Source: Ruficoccus amylovorans | Lineage (GTDB): Bacteria > Verrucomicrobiota > Verrucomicrobiia > Opitutales > Cerasicoccaceae | DNA: 64,000 nt | Direction of reading: 5' to 3' | Assembly (NCBI RefSeq): GCF_014230085.1 | Contig: NZ_JACHVB010000021.1 | Coordinates: forward strand, 120,608-184,607 | Shown: positions 35,258 to 42,950 of the stretch, piece by piece | Numbering within the stretch: position 1 is the stretch's first letter | Layout of the letters: each line of letters begins with the position of its first letter | Made by a program: the position numbers and the translations under genes | The notes under the pieces: generated by a model | Database searches by the model: none | The model's input: the letters and a program-made list of their open reading frames with translations, nothing else | Told to the model about the DNA's origin: nothing

Positions 35258-36204
35258 GACGGCACGCCTCCCAGGATTTCGACGAAGGCGTCTTCGAGCC
35301 TGCGTTCGACGCGGTTGAATTCATACACCTCGACTCCCGCCGCGAGCAGCTCGCGCAGGAGCCCGGCCAGTTGCGCCTCCGGCTGGTCGTCCGGGCGGTG
35401 GGGGACGAGAAGCTCGTGCGAGCGGTTGTCGCCGGGCCGCAGCTTGATCTCCGGGCGGGCGGCGATCCACTGCTCCAGCCGGGAGGACTCACCCCGCGCC
35501 CGCAGGCGCACGCGCAGGTGGCCGTCCTCCTTGTGGAAGCGGAGGCTGTCGGAGGTGCCCTGGTGGACCTGCCTGCCGTTGTCGATGAAGAGCAGGTGGT
35601 CGCACATTTCGCCCAGTTCGGAAAGGATGTGCGAGCTGATGAAGAGCGTCTTGCCCCGGTCGGCGAGGAGTTTTACCAGATTCTTGAACTCAATGCGGGC
35701 CTTGGGGTCGAGCCCGGCGGCGGGCTCGTCGAGCACGAGTACCTGCGGGTCGGAGAGGAGGGCGCGGCTCAGGCACAGGCGCTGGGTCTGGCCCTTGGAG
35801 AGGGCGTTGCAGGGGCGCTCGGCCAGCACATCCATATCGGTAAAGGCCATCACCTCGTCGAGCCGCCGCTGGCGTTCGCGTCCGTGCAAGCCGAAGGCGC
35901 GCCCGTAAAAGTCGAGGTACTCCCACACGTCCATGTTCGGGTACGCGCCGAAGTGGTCAGGCATCCAGCCGATGAGGCGTCGGATGTCGCGCGGGTGGTC
36001 GATGACGTTCATGTTGCAGATCTCGATCGTGCCCGCGTCGGGCACATCGAGCGTGACCATCATGCGCATGGTGGTGGTCTTGCCCGCGCCATTGGCCCCG
36101 ATAAAGCCGACGACCTGCCCGGCCCCGACCCGGAAGCTCAGGCCGTTGACAGCCCGGATCTTGCCGAAGGCGCGGTAAATGTTGTCCACTTCGATTACGT
36201 TCAT
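35254..36204 (-). CDS. ABC transporter ATP-binding protein
   Basis: This 316-residue ATPase has Walker A 'GANGAGKTTT' (about residue 37), the Q-loop region, the signature 'LSKGQTQRLCLSRAL' (about 137), Walker B 'VLVLDEPAAGLDP' (about 157) and a switch His in 'LFISSHILSE'. The C-terminal 90 residues form the extra domain seen in ABC-2 drug or GldA-type ATPases. It energises the permease encoded next. The signature has Lys in place of the usual Gly (LSGGQ to LSKGQ), as in many members of this subgroup. Confidence 0.94.
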   Translation of the reverse strand: MNVIEVDNIYRAFGKIRAVNGLSFRVGAGQVVGFIGANGAGKTTTMRMMVTLDVPDAGTIEICNMNVIDHPRDIRRLIGWMPDHFGAYPNMDVWEYLDFYGRAFGLHGRERQRRLDEVMAFTDMDVLAERPCNALSKGQTQRLCLSRALLSDPQVLVLDEPAAGLDPKARIEFKNLVKLLADRGKTLFISSHILSELGEMCDHLLFIDNGRQVHQGTSDSLRFHKEDGHLRVRLRARGESSRLEQWIAARPEIKLRPGDNRSHELLVPHRPDDQPEAQLAGLLRELLAAGVEVYEFNRVERRLEDAFVEILGGVPS

Positions 36205-38078
36205 CGTGCGGCCTCCTTTGCGTTAGCGCTGGCGGGGGAGGTCGCCGCCGGGGCGATTACGAACTGCCGGTACGGGTGCCAGTCGATGGAGGAGATGGCC
36301 TGCGGGGTCTCGCCGGTGTAGTTTTCCACGCTGGCGTAAACATGGCCCGCAGTCGCGTCGAGGGAGAGACGTTCCATGGTTGCGGTGGAGAATCTCGCCA
36401 GCGTGCCGCCGAGCCAGGTTTCAAAATCACTCCGGCTGACCGGTTCCAGGCGGGTGGGGCGGCCGGTGGCCACGTCTTGCGCCCGGTAAACCGCGTCGGT
36501 GGCGTGGCCGTTTTTGTGGACGTAGTAAAGCTCCGGACACAGGGCGGGGAAACTGGAAACCACGTACAGCTCGCCGTCGTCGCGGCGCTGGATCTCAAAC
36601 CCTGAGCGGGTGGGGCGGACGGTGGTCATGTTCAGGGCCTGGATACGACGACTGCCGAACCAGCTCCCCCAGTAGGTCTGGCCCTCGATGCCGTAGGTGC
36701 CGGATGGGTGAAGGCTGCCGTTGCGGGTGATGCGGCTGCCCAGCGGCACGACCCAGACGCCGTCCCCCGGCTCGAACTCCCGGCTGGGGAGCAGGCCGGT
36801 GCGCGCGAACTGCTCTTCGAAGAGCACTTCCTGTCCGCCGCTGTCGGGAATGATAAACAGACGCGTGAGCTGGCCCTCGCCACCGATGCCGTCGGAGATG
36901 AGGATGAACCCGGCGATGATGGCGCAGAAGCCGAGCGAAATCAGCGGCGTGGTGAAGAGCAGCCGGTAGCGCTTGCGTCCCCGGGCCAGCACCCAGAAGT
37001 TGAGCGGACCGACGATCAGCCCGAAGGCGATCATACTCAGGATGACGAGCGGGGCGTTGACCTCCCGGCCCGCGTAGTAATTGGAAATCCTGGCGTCGGG
37101 AGTCGTTCTTGGGACGGAGTAGGTCCGCATCAGGTCCGTTCTTTGGCTGGCGGGAAGGAGCCAGAAGTTCGCGCCCCGCTCATGGTAGATACGGGCAACG
37201 GCGTCCGAATACTTCTCGGTGGGCTGGGTGCCCTGGGGGGCCTTGGGAGATTCGCCGGAAAGGTATTGGAAAAGCTCCTCCTCGTCCAGAAACGGGTAAA
37301 CCCGCACAAAGCCCGCCCCGTGGCCGATCCGGCCGTTTCCTGAATCAGGGAGGCTGCCGACTGGCTGGTCTTCGGGCACGCCCTTGTCCTTGAGGATGCG
37401 GAGATCGCCGCCCTGCGACACCCACTGGAGGATCGGGCGGCGTTCGTCGGGTTGGAGCTTGTCCCAGTCGGCCTGTTGGAACCACATCAGGTCCACCCCG
37501 GCGTAGCCGCGCCAGTCTTTGGGGTAAAAGGCCAGCTCGGCGCTATCGTTGGCGAGTTCGGGACCCATGTCACTGAGATAGCCGCTGATGCGTCCGCCGT
37601 ACTTGAGCCGGAGCGTCTCGGAGGCCAGCCCGAAGACCTTGGTCGAGTAGCTGTCGTAGTCCGGTATCTGGACCCAGAAATTGTCATCGGTGGCCGGACC
37701 GGTGAAGTAGATCTGGTAGTGGCCGTAGCGGGCCGGCACGATGACGGCGCACAGCAACTCGAAGACCCGGGTCTGCCCGCCGGGGACGGTCAGCGTCTGC
37801 TGCCACTTGCTTTGAAGGCTGCTGTCGCCGGGGCCGTAGCTGTAGCTCATCATATCGGCCCGGACCGTCCAGGTCTTCTCGCGGTCGGTGTTGTTGGCGA
37901 TGGTGACCCGCAGCGGGTAGTAACCGGTGGGCGGGAGATAATCGAAGGCCGAAGTGACCTTGATGCTCACGTTGCTGCCCGGCTCGGTGTGGATCTGCTG
38001 CGTCTTGGCCTGGGCGGCAACCGCGAACAGCAGGCAGGCCAGGACGGCGAGCGGACGGATCAGGCGGGAGGCGGTCAT
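36201..38078 (-). CDS. Secreted/membrane protein of the MoxR operon, unknown function
   Basis: This 625-residue protein has a signal peptide (cleavage after 'LLFAVAAQA', about residue 24) and a periplasmic region that begins with an Ig-like fold ('VSIKVTSAFDYLPPTGYYPL'). Two membrane helices lie around 345-400 ('PLVILSMIAFGLIVGPLNFW', 'LGFCAIIAGFILIS'), and the C-terminal half is periplasmic. Proteins of this shape accompany ABC-2 exporters in Verrucomicrobia operons. No enzyme motif is seen. It overlaps both neighbouring genes by 4 bases. Confidence 0.75.
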   Translation of the reverse strand: MTASRLIRPLAVLACLLFAVAAQAKTQQIHTEPGSNVSIKVTSAFDYLPPTGYYPLRVTIANNTDREKTWTVRADMMSYSYGPGDSSLQSKWQQTLTVPGGQTRVFELLCAVIVPARYGHYQIYFTGPATDDNFWVQIPDYDSYSTKVFGLASETLRLKYGGRISGYLSDMGPELANDSAELAFYPKDWRGYAGVDLMWFQQADWDKLQPDERRPILQWVSQGGDLRILKDKGVPEDQPVGSLPDSGNGRIGHGAGFVRVYPFLDEEELFQYLSGESPKAPQGTQPTEKYSDAVARIYHERGANFWLLPASQRTDLMRTYSVPRTTPDARISNYYAGREVNAPLVILSMIAFGLIVGPLNFWVLARGRKRYRLLFTTPLISLGFCAIIAGFILISDGIGGEGQLTRLFIIPDSGGQEVLFEEQFARTGLLPSREFEPGDGVWVVPLGSRITRNGSLHPSGTYGIEGQTYWGSWFGSRRIQALNMTTVRPTRSGFEIQRRDDGELYVVSSFPALCPELYYVHKNGHATDAVYRAQDVATGRPTRLEPVSRSDFETWLGGTLARFSTATMERLSLDATAGHVYASVENYTGETPQAISSIDWHPYRQFVIAPAATSPASANAKEAAR

Positions 38079-39094
38079 TGGATCTTGGCGGCGGTGAGCG
38101 ACTTGGGAAGGGCTTTCTCCTCCGGGGAAACTTCATCCAGCAGCGCCTGCACGAGCGCGGCGGGGGTCTTGCCCTGCATCTTGGCCTGGTAGCTGAGAAT
38201 GATGCGGTGGCCGAGCACCGCCGGGGCCATAGCCCGGACGTCCTCCGTGCTGGTGTGGATGCGCCCCTCCAGCAAGGCGCTGGCGCGGGCCGCGGCGGCC
38301 AAGCCGATAGCGGCCCGGGGGCTGGCCCCGTAGCGCAGGTCTTTCGCCATCTCCGAGTGGTCCGGCGCGGTGGCATCCACCAGCCGTGCAATGTAGGAGG
38401 CGACCACCTCAGGCAGGTAAACCTGCTGCGTGCGTTGGCTCAGCTCGGTGAGCCGGGCCCCGTCCATCACGGGCGCGACCGTGGTCTCCTCGCCGATGGT
38501 GCGGTGGCTGATGATGCGCCGGAGCGTGTCCACATCGCTATGGTGGACCTCCAGCTTGAAAAGAAAGCGGTCGAGCTGTGCCTCGGGCAAGGGGTAGGTG
38601 CCCTCCAGCTCAATCGGGTTCTGCGTGGCGAAGACCAGAAACGGCGTGGGCAGGGCGTGGGTCTCGCCCATCACGGTAACGCGCTTCTCCTGCATGGCTT
38701 CGAGCAGGGCGGACTGGGTCTTGGGGCTGGCGCGGTTGATTTCGTCCGCTAGCAGCAGATTGGTGAAGACCGGGCCCGGCTCGAAGACGAACTTCCGCTG
38801 GCCGCCGACCTCCTGAAGCATCGGGTTGCCGGTGATGTCGCCGGGTAGCAGGTCGGGCGTGAACTGGATGCGGCTGGTTTCGATCTGGAGGGCCTTGGAG
38901 AAGGTCTTGACCAGCTCGGTTTTGCCGAGGCCGGGCAAGCCCTCCAGCAGAATGTGGCCGCGGGCCAGCATGGCGGCGGTGACGTGGCCGATGAGCCGGT
39001 CCTGTCCGAAGATCACTCCGGCCACCGCTTCGCGCAGTTGTTTAAGTTCGGCGGCGATGTCGGCGGCCAGGGCTTCGTCCAGGGGCGTATTCAT
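38075..39094 (-). CDS. MoxR-family AAA+ ATPase
   Basis: This 339-residue ATPase has Walker A 'GLPGLGKTELVKTF' (about 52), Walker B 'LLADEINRASPKTQSALLEA' (about 113), sensor 1 in 'VFATQNPIE' and an Arg-rich sensor 2 region ('RYGASPRAAIGLAAAARAS'). MoxR ATPases act as chaperones that activate or assemble partner proteins, usually with DUF58 and VWA proteins, all of which follow in this operon. Confidence 0.96.
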   Translation of the reverse strand: MNTPLDEALAADIAAELKQLREAVAGVIFGQDRLIGHVTAAMLARGHILLEGLPGLGKTELVKTFSKALQIETSRIQFTPDLLPGDITGNPMLQEVGGQRKFVFEPGPVFTNLLLADEINRASPKTQSALLEAMQEKRVTVMGETHALPTPFLVFATQNPIELEGTYPLPEAQLDRFLFKLEVHHSDVDTLRRIISHRTIGEETTVAPVMDGARLTELSQRTQQVYLPEVVASYIARLVDATAPDHSEMAKDLRYGASPRAAIGLAAAARASALLEGRIHTSTEDVRAMAPAVLGHRIILSYQAKMQGKTPAALVQALLDEVSPEEKALPKSLTAAKIQ

Positions 39095-39171
39095 AAATCA
39101 GTACAGCGGGCGGGGAGGGTCTTATAACGCAAAAACGCTTGGGTAAATAGTTATCACGAAAAAATGTAAAA

Positions 39172-40476
39172 TTACTTGAAATACTGCTCAAGGATGGCGC
39201 GCTCGTCCGGGGTGTAGGACTCGCGCCAGACGGCATCGCCGCCGGTCCCGAGGCTGGAGGCTCCGCCGGAAGTGGCTCCGCCCTCGAAGGTCTCGGCCTG
39301 CTCGTCGTTGCCGGGGCGGGAGGAGATGCCGACGGTTTCGCCGAGCGCGGCGTTGCGCATGTCCTGGTTGGAGACACCTTCGCGGGTGGCCGTATTCAGC
39401 GATGTGCCCTCGTCGGCCATGACGAGCGGAGCCGGGCCGGGGCCGCGCTGCGGGGCTCCGGTCCCCATCTGCCGCACCTGCAAGGTGACCGCCTCCAGGT
39501 CAAGTTCGCTCAGCCCGGCAGCCCCGCCGCACTGACCCGCGCCCTGTTGGAGCCGTTCCTGCATCTGCTGGAGTTGCTCGGGGCTGAGGCTGCTCATCTG
39601 CGAAAAGGACAGCGTCTTTAGCTGGCTCATCATTTCCGGGTCCAGCCCCGGCGAGCCCGCCTGGAGCTGCTCAAGCTGCTTCAACCACGCCTGGTCGAGC
39701 TGTTCGGCCTCGGCGCTGCCCATCATCGGGTTCTCCTGCTGACGGGCCATTTCCTCCAGAAAGGTGCTGGTTGACTGAAGCTGCCGGGCCAGCTCCTGCA
39801 TGGCCAGCCGGGTTTCGTCGCGGAGGGCTTCGCCCGCCTCCAGCGAGCCCTGCGTGTACCACTCCTCCTGCGGGCGGTTGCGTAGCTCGTCGAGTTGCTC
39901 CTCCAGCTTTTCGACCTCTTCGGGGGCGACTATGCGCTCCTCGCGTAGCAGTTCGGCCCAGTCGGCCACCTGTGTCCAGGCGGAGGGCTCGACCGCATCC
40001 CCGGCGACAGGCCCGGCTTTGACCGGCTGGATCGGCAGCCATAGCCCGGCCAGGATGAACGCGCCCGAATACACCAGTGGCAGCAGGGCCGCCTGCGGAC
40101 GCAGGCCGACGGCGCGCCCCCGGTAAGCCTCCGGCTCTGGCCAATCGACAATCCCCTCGGCGGCGCAACTGAGGCGGTTTTTCAGCCCGAGCGCGGTCTC
40201 CAGCCGCAGAAGGGCGTCTTTTCGGGAAAAATACTTCCCTCGTCCCCGCCAAAGGCTCCAGCCGAGGGCGAGGGCGATCAGGACGAGATAGGCGGGCAAT
40301 CCGGCGGTAACGGCTTCCCCGCTGCGGCGTGCGATCAGGATGTAGGCGGCAAAGAGAAGGTTGATCCCCGCGAACACCGGGACGAACCGCTGCCAGGTCC
40401 AGGCGGCGTTGACGCCCAGCGCCAGCCAGCGTGCGCGGCTGAGCCAGTAAGTGGCCGAGGGGGAGCTTGCCATCAT
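39172..40476 (-). CDS. Membrane-anchored coiled-coil protein heading the MoxR operon
   Basis: This 434-residue protein has three membrane helices in the first 170 residues ('FVPVFAGINLLFAAYILIA', 'LPAYLVLIALALGWSLW', 'PLVYSGAFILAGLWLP'). A long Glu/Gln/Leu-rich coiled-coil region (about 190-330) follows, with 'VEKLEEQLDELRNRPQEEW' and 'MSSLSPEQLQQMQERLQQ'. The C-terminus is Gly/Ser-rich and ends 'ERAILEQYFK'. It resembles the DUF4175-like proteins found in these operons. Start ATG 40476 or 40473. There is a 77-base gap before the MoxR gene, so MoxR may have its own promoter. Confidence 0.75.
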   Translation of the reverse strand: MMASSPSATYWLSRARWLALGVNAAWTWQRFVPVFAGINLLFAAYILIARRSGEAVTAGLPAYLVLIALALGWSLWRGRGKYFSRKDALLRLETALGLKNRLSCAAEGIVDWPEPEAYRGRAVGLRPQAALLPLVYSGAFILAGLWLPIQPVKAGPVAGDAVEPSAWTQVADWAELLREERIVAPEEVEKLEEQLDELRNRPQEEWYTQGSLEAGEALRDETRLAMQELARQLQSTSTFLEEMARQQENPMMGSAEAEQLDQAWLKQLEQLQAGSPGLDPEMMSQLKTLSFSQMSSLSPEQLQQMQERLQQGAGQCGGAAGLSELDLEAVTLQVRQMGTGAPQRGPGPAPLVMADEGTSLNTATREGVSNQDMRNAALGETVGISSRPGNDEQAETFEGGATSGGASSLGTGGDAVWRESYTPDERAILEQYFK

Positions 40477-40516
40477 ACTCAAATCCTATCAGGAGTTATC
40501 ACCTCCACAACGCAAA

Positions 40517-40544
40517 AGCCCCCGATTTGTTTTATTCGGGGGCT
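40517..40544 (-). terminator. Terminator of the prepilin-like gene
   Basis: AGCCCCCGA and TCGGGGGCT (9 bp) enclose a 10-base AT-rich loop. On the minus strand the stem is followed by TTTTGCG. It lies 28 bases after the stop of the prepilin-like gene. Confidence 0.85.
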
Positions 40545-40571
40545 CCTCCTCGTAAGGTCTGCGCTCGCGGC

Positions 40572-41273
40572 CTATTCCATCGGATCCAGGTTTTCCTCTT
40601 TGACGTCTTCCAGCTTCATCGAGCCAACGCTCAAGTCCGCAAAAAGCACATTCGCCCCCGTCTTGTGGCGTGTAAAGCCGATGTTTTCCTCCCAGGAGTT
40701 CGTGCTAAACCAGCGCACGTTACTAAGAGCATTGTCAGCAATCATCATAACCCTCCCCGGGTACACGATATCCACAACCGGCAATCCTCCGATCCCTGGC
40801 TGGCCGGGGCTCACATCCCGCATCACTTTCATGTTGGCCGCATATCCCTTTGAGGAGGTGGTTGATTCATTCGCCGGGCAGTTGAAGATATGGCGCGCGC
40901 CCGGAGTATCGAATTGGGTACGCGTCAGCGAGCCCCCTGGAGAGTAATAGCCTGCAAAGCCTGACAGGATTCCGCCATTTGCGGTGCCGTCGCCGTTCAT
41001 TGTGCCGGCATAGTTATCCCAAATCCAACTGCCTTTGCCGTTTGTCCAGGTCCGCCACGTGGGCAGGTACCCGCCATTGTCTGCTGTGTATAGCGAGACG
41101 GCGTTGCCGATTTGACGCAGATTACTGGTGCATTCTACCGAATGGGCGGTTGAGACCGTTGAGTGGACAACCGCAATGATGACGCTGGAGAGAACACCGA
41201 TGATCGCGATGATAGCCAGCAGCTCGATGAGCGAAAACCCGCGACGATGGGAAAATTTAGATTCTGAGTCCAT
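40572..41273 (-). CDS. Prepilin-type N-terminal methylation domain protein (type II pseudopilin-like)
   Basis: This 233-residue protein has a type III signal, 'HRRGFSLIELLAIIAIIGVL', with cleavage after Gly12 and N-methylation of Phe13. The globular domain includes 'ECTSNLRQIGNAVSLYTADN' and ends 'NVLFADLSVGSMKLED', the H-x9-DG-like tail seen in Planctomycetes/Verrucomicrobia DUF1559-like proteins. Such pseudopilins occur in very many copies in these genomes and their role is unclear. ATG 41273 is right at the signal; a start at 41453 would bury it. A possible operator palindrome lies about 260 bases upstream. Confidence 0.88.
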   Translation of the reverse strand: MDSESKFSHRRGFSLIELLAIIAIIGVLSSVIIAVVHSTVSTAHSVECTSNLRQIGNAVSLYTADNGGYLPTWRTWTNGKGSWIWDNYAGTMNGDGTANGGILSGFAGYYSPGGSLTRTQFDTPGARHIFNCPANESTTSSKGYAANMKVMRDVSPGQPGIGGLPVVDIVYPGRVMMIADNALSNVRWFSTNSWEENIGFTRHKTGANVLFADLSVGSMKLEDVKEENLDPME

Positions 41274-41726
41274 AGGGTAGATGGGAGGGGGAAGGTTGCG
41301 CGGCAATTGTCGGACGCCGCCTGCTATCCAACCGCGCCGGAGACTTGCTGTTTTGGAAAGAAGGGGAGTGGGATTTTTTTCTCTCTCCCGAAGGACGGGC
41401 AGAGAGGTGCGCACTCCTCTTCGATACGGCAACGAAGCAAAGGCATGATGCAAAGCGTGGTCAGATAAAGTACATTCGGTCTAGCGCTTTTACCCCCTCT
41501 TATCAAGGAAAAACATCATTTTTAAGTCATAAAAAAATGATCAATGAATCATTTTTAAGTCAAGCCGGGCAAATCTCCTGCTTGGCAGTATGATTCGCAG
41601 CCCTGGATGGCTGACCTGGTGTGGTCTGTTTTGGTGGGACAACCTTTTGCGTGCCGTTTGGGCCTGGGGGTAAACCAGTCCTCTCCCTTGCTTGCCGGGT
41701 TTTGGTCTGCTGGGGCGTGCTGAGCC
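41274..41726. promoter_or_regulatory. Intergenic region with palindrome and repeated ATCATTTTTAAGTCA
   Basis: No gene. The word ATCATTTTTAAGTCA occurs twice (41515-41529 and 41548-41562). Between them is a perfect 9-bp inverted repeat with a 6-base spacer, AAAAATGAT-CAATGA-ATCATTTTT (41533-41556). The half-site AATGAATCA also appears before the GH2-like gene and near the beta-helix gene, so this is a candidate LacI-family operator for the prepilin-like gene or for the regulator itself. Confidence 0.5.
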
Positions 41727-42827
41727 TTAGTTCTTTGCGATCATGGGAGAAAGCAGCAGGGTGACCCGGTCTTCCGGGAAATGAAGTACCCGCTGCACCA
41801 GTCGGTCCAGCGCCACCCGCACAAGATCCGGGAAGCACAGGTCAATCAGGACGGGGGCCGGCTTCAGGTCCCTCACAAAGTAGGGCGTCGTTCCCGCCAC
41901 CACCAATTTGGCGTGACCATCGGAAATGAGTCTCTGCCTCTCAAGGGCTTCATGGACCCGGGGGGCTGCGTTTTCCAGGGTCAGGAAGTATCCTACCGGT
42001 CCAGGCAACTGCTTGTGCAGTTTCTCTAGTACCTCCGGCAGGTCTGCCAGGCTCGCAAGCTCCGTCGTTGGCTGCGGCCAGACTCGGGAGCTTTGCCCTT
42101 TTGACATCTTCAGCGCCAGTGAGTGTCCCGGCAGGCTGGAGTTTTGCACGCGGTCCAGGAATGCCCGCCCGCGTACCAGCAGGGCTTCATGCATGTCGTG
42201 GTTCGCGCTGATCGTGACGTATGAGGCGCAATTGCTTTGCCGCAACTCCTGGAAGGCCAGCGCGCCAATCGCCACGTCATTGACCGAGGCATGGTCCACT
42301 GTCGCCACCGGATGCCCGGGGGAAAACAAGTGCACGCACGGGACCAGGGCCGCGAGTTCGGCAATGACCTCCCGCTGGTAATCAATACGCGCCGAAAGCA
42401 TAAGGATCGCCCCGTCAATCTGCTGCGTCTGCACGCACAGGGGGATTTGCCCGAGCCCGGTCACCTGGTCCAGTAGCAGATTTAACTGGCGCTTACGGCA
42501 CTCAGCGCGGATATGCTCGACCACCATGGCCATCGTCGGCTCCTGCAGGAGTTCCCCAGTGCCGCCGATCGTAATCAGGGCAACCGCACCCATGCGCAGG
42601 CGCGTCGGATGGATGTTCTTCGGGCGGGGGCCGGGGCGACGGGCGGTTGTCGAGTACCCTAGTTGGGACATGACCTTCATGACATGCTCAGCCGTCTTGG
42701 CCTTAACGGCGTCACTGCCGTTAATTACGCGTGAAACAGTCGCTCGGGAAACCCCGGCTTCCTTGGCAATATCCTCAATTTTAGCACTCACAGCAGGTAT
42801 AAGGCTGGGAGCTTTGGCTAGAATCAT
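41727..42827 (-). CDS. LacI-family transcriptional regulator
   Basis: This 366-residue regulator has an N-terminal HTH, 'KIEDIAKEAGVSRATVSRVI', and hinge helix at about residues 16-70, then a periplasmic-binding-protein-like ligand domain that ends 'VTLLLSPMIAKN'. It lies divergent from the GH2-MFS-esterase gene set with 123 bases between the starts, so it probably represses those genes and responds to a sugar derived from their substrate. AATGATTCATT at 42934-42944 is a likely operator. Confidence 0.94.
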   Translation of the reverse strand: MILAKAPSLIPAVSAKIEDIAKEAGVSRATVSRVINGSDAVKAKTAEHVMKVMSQLGYSTTARRPGPRPKNIHPTRLRMGAVALITIGGTGELLQEPTMAMVVEHIRAECRKRQLNLLLDQVTGLGQIPLCVQTQQIDGAILMLSARIDYQREVIAELAALVPCVHLFSPGHPVATVDHASVNDVAIGALAFQELRQSNCASYVTISANHDMHEALLVRGRAFLDRVQNSSLPGHSLALKMSKGQSSRVWPQPTTELASLADLPEVLEKLHKQLPGPVGYFLTLENAAPRVHEALERQRLISDGHAKLVVAGTTPYFVRDLKPAPVLIDLCFPDLVRVALDRLVQRVLHFPEDRVTLLLSPMIAKN

Positions 42828-42914
42828 AAATGTAGCAAATCAAAAAAAATGCCCTTTTCGAGTGTTATTCCATTTGTGGGTGAGTTGTTGGGTGATTTGT
42901 GGATCATTAATTAG

Positions 42915-42944
42915 TTGACATAAATGAAATATAAATGATTCATT
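42915..42944 (+). promoter_or_regulatory. Promoter/operator of the GH2-MFS operon
   Basis: TTGACA at 42915-42920 is a perfect -35 box. At 17-18 bases further lies ATTCAT/TTCATT, a poor -10 that overlaps the palindrome AATGATTCATT (42934-42944). The palindrome ends only 6 bases before the ATG at 42951. Repressor binding would block the polymerase, and the mRNA would have a very short leader or none. No ribosome site precedes that ATG. Confidence 0.45.
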
Positions 42945-42950
42945 CCTGCA

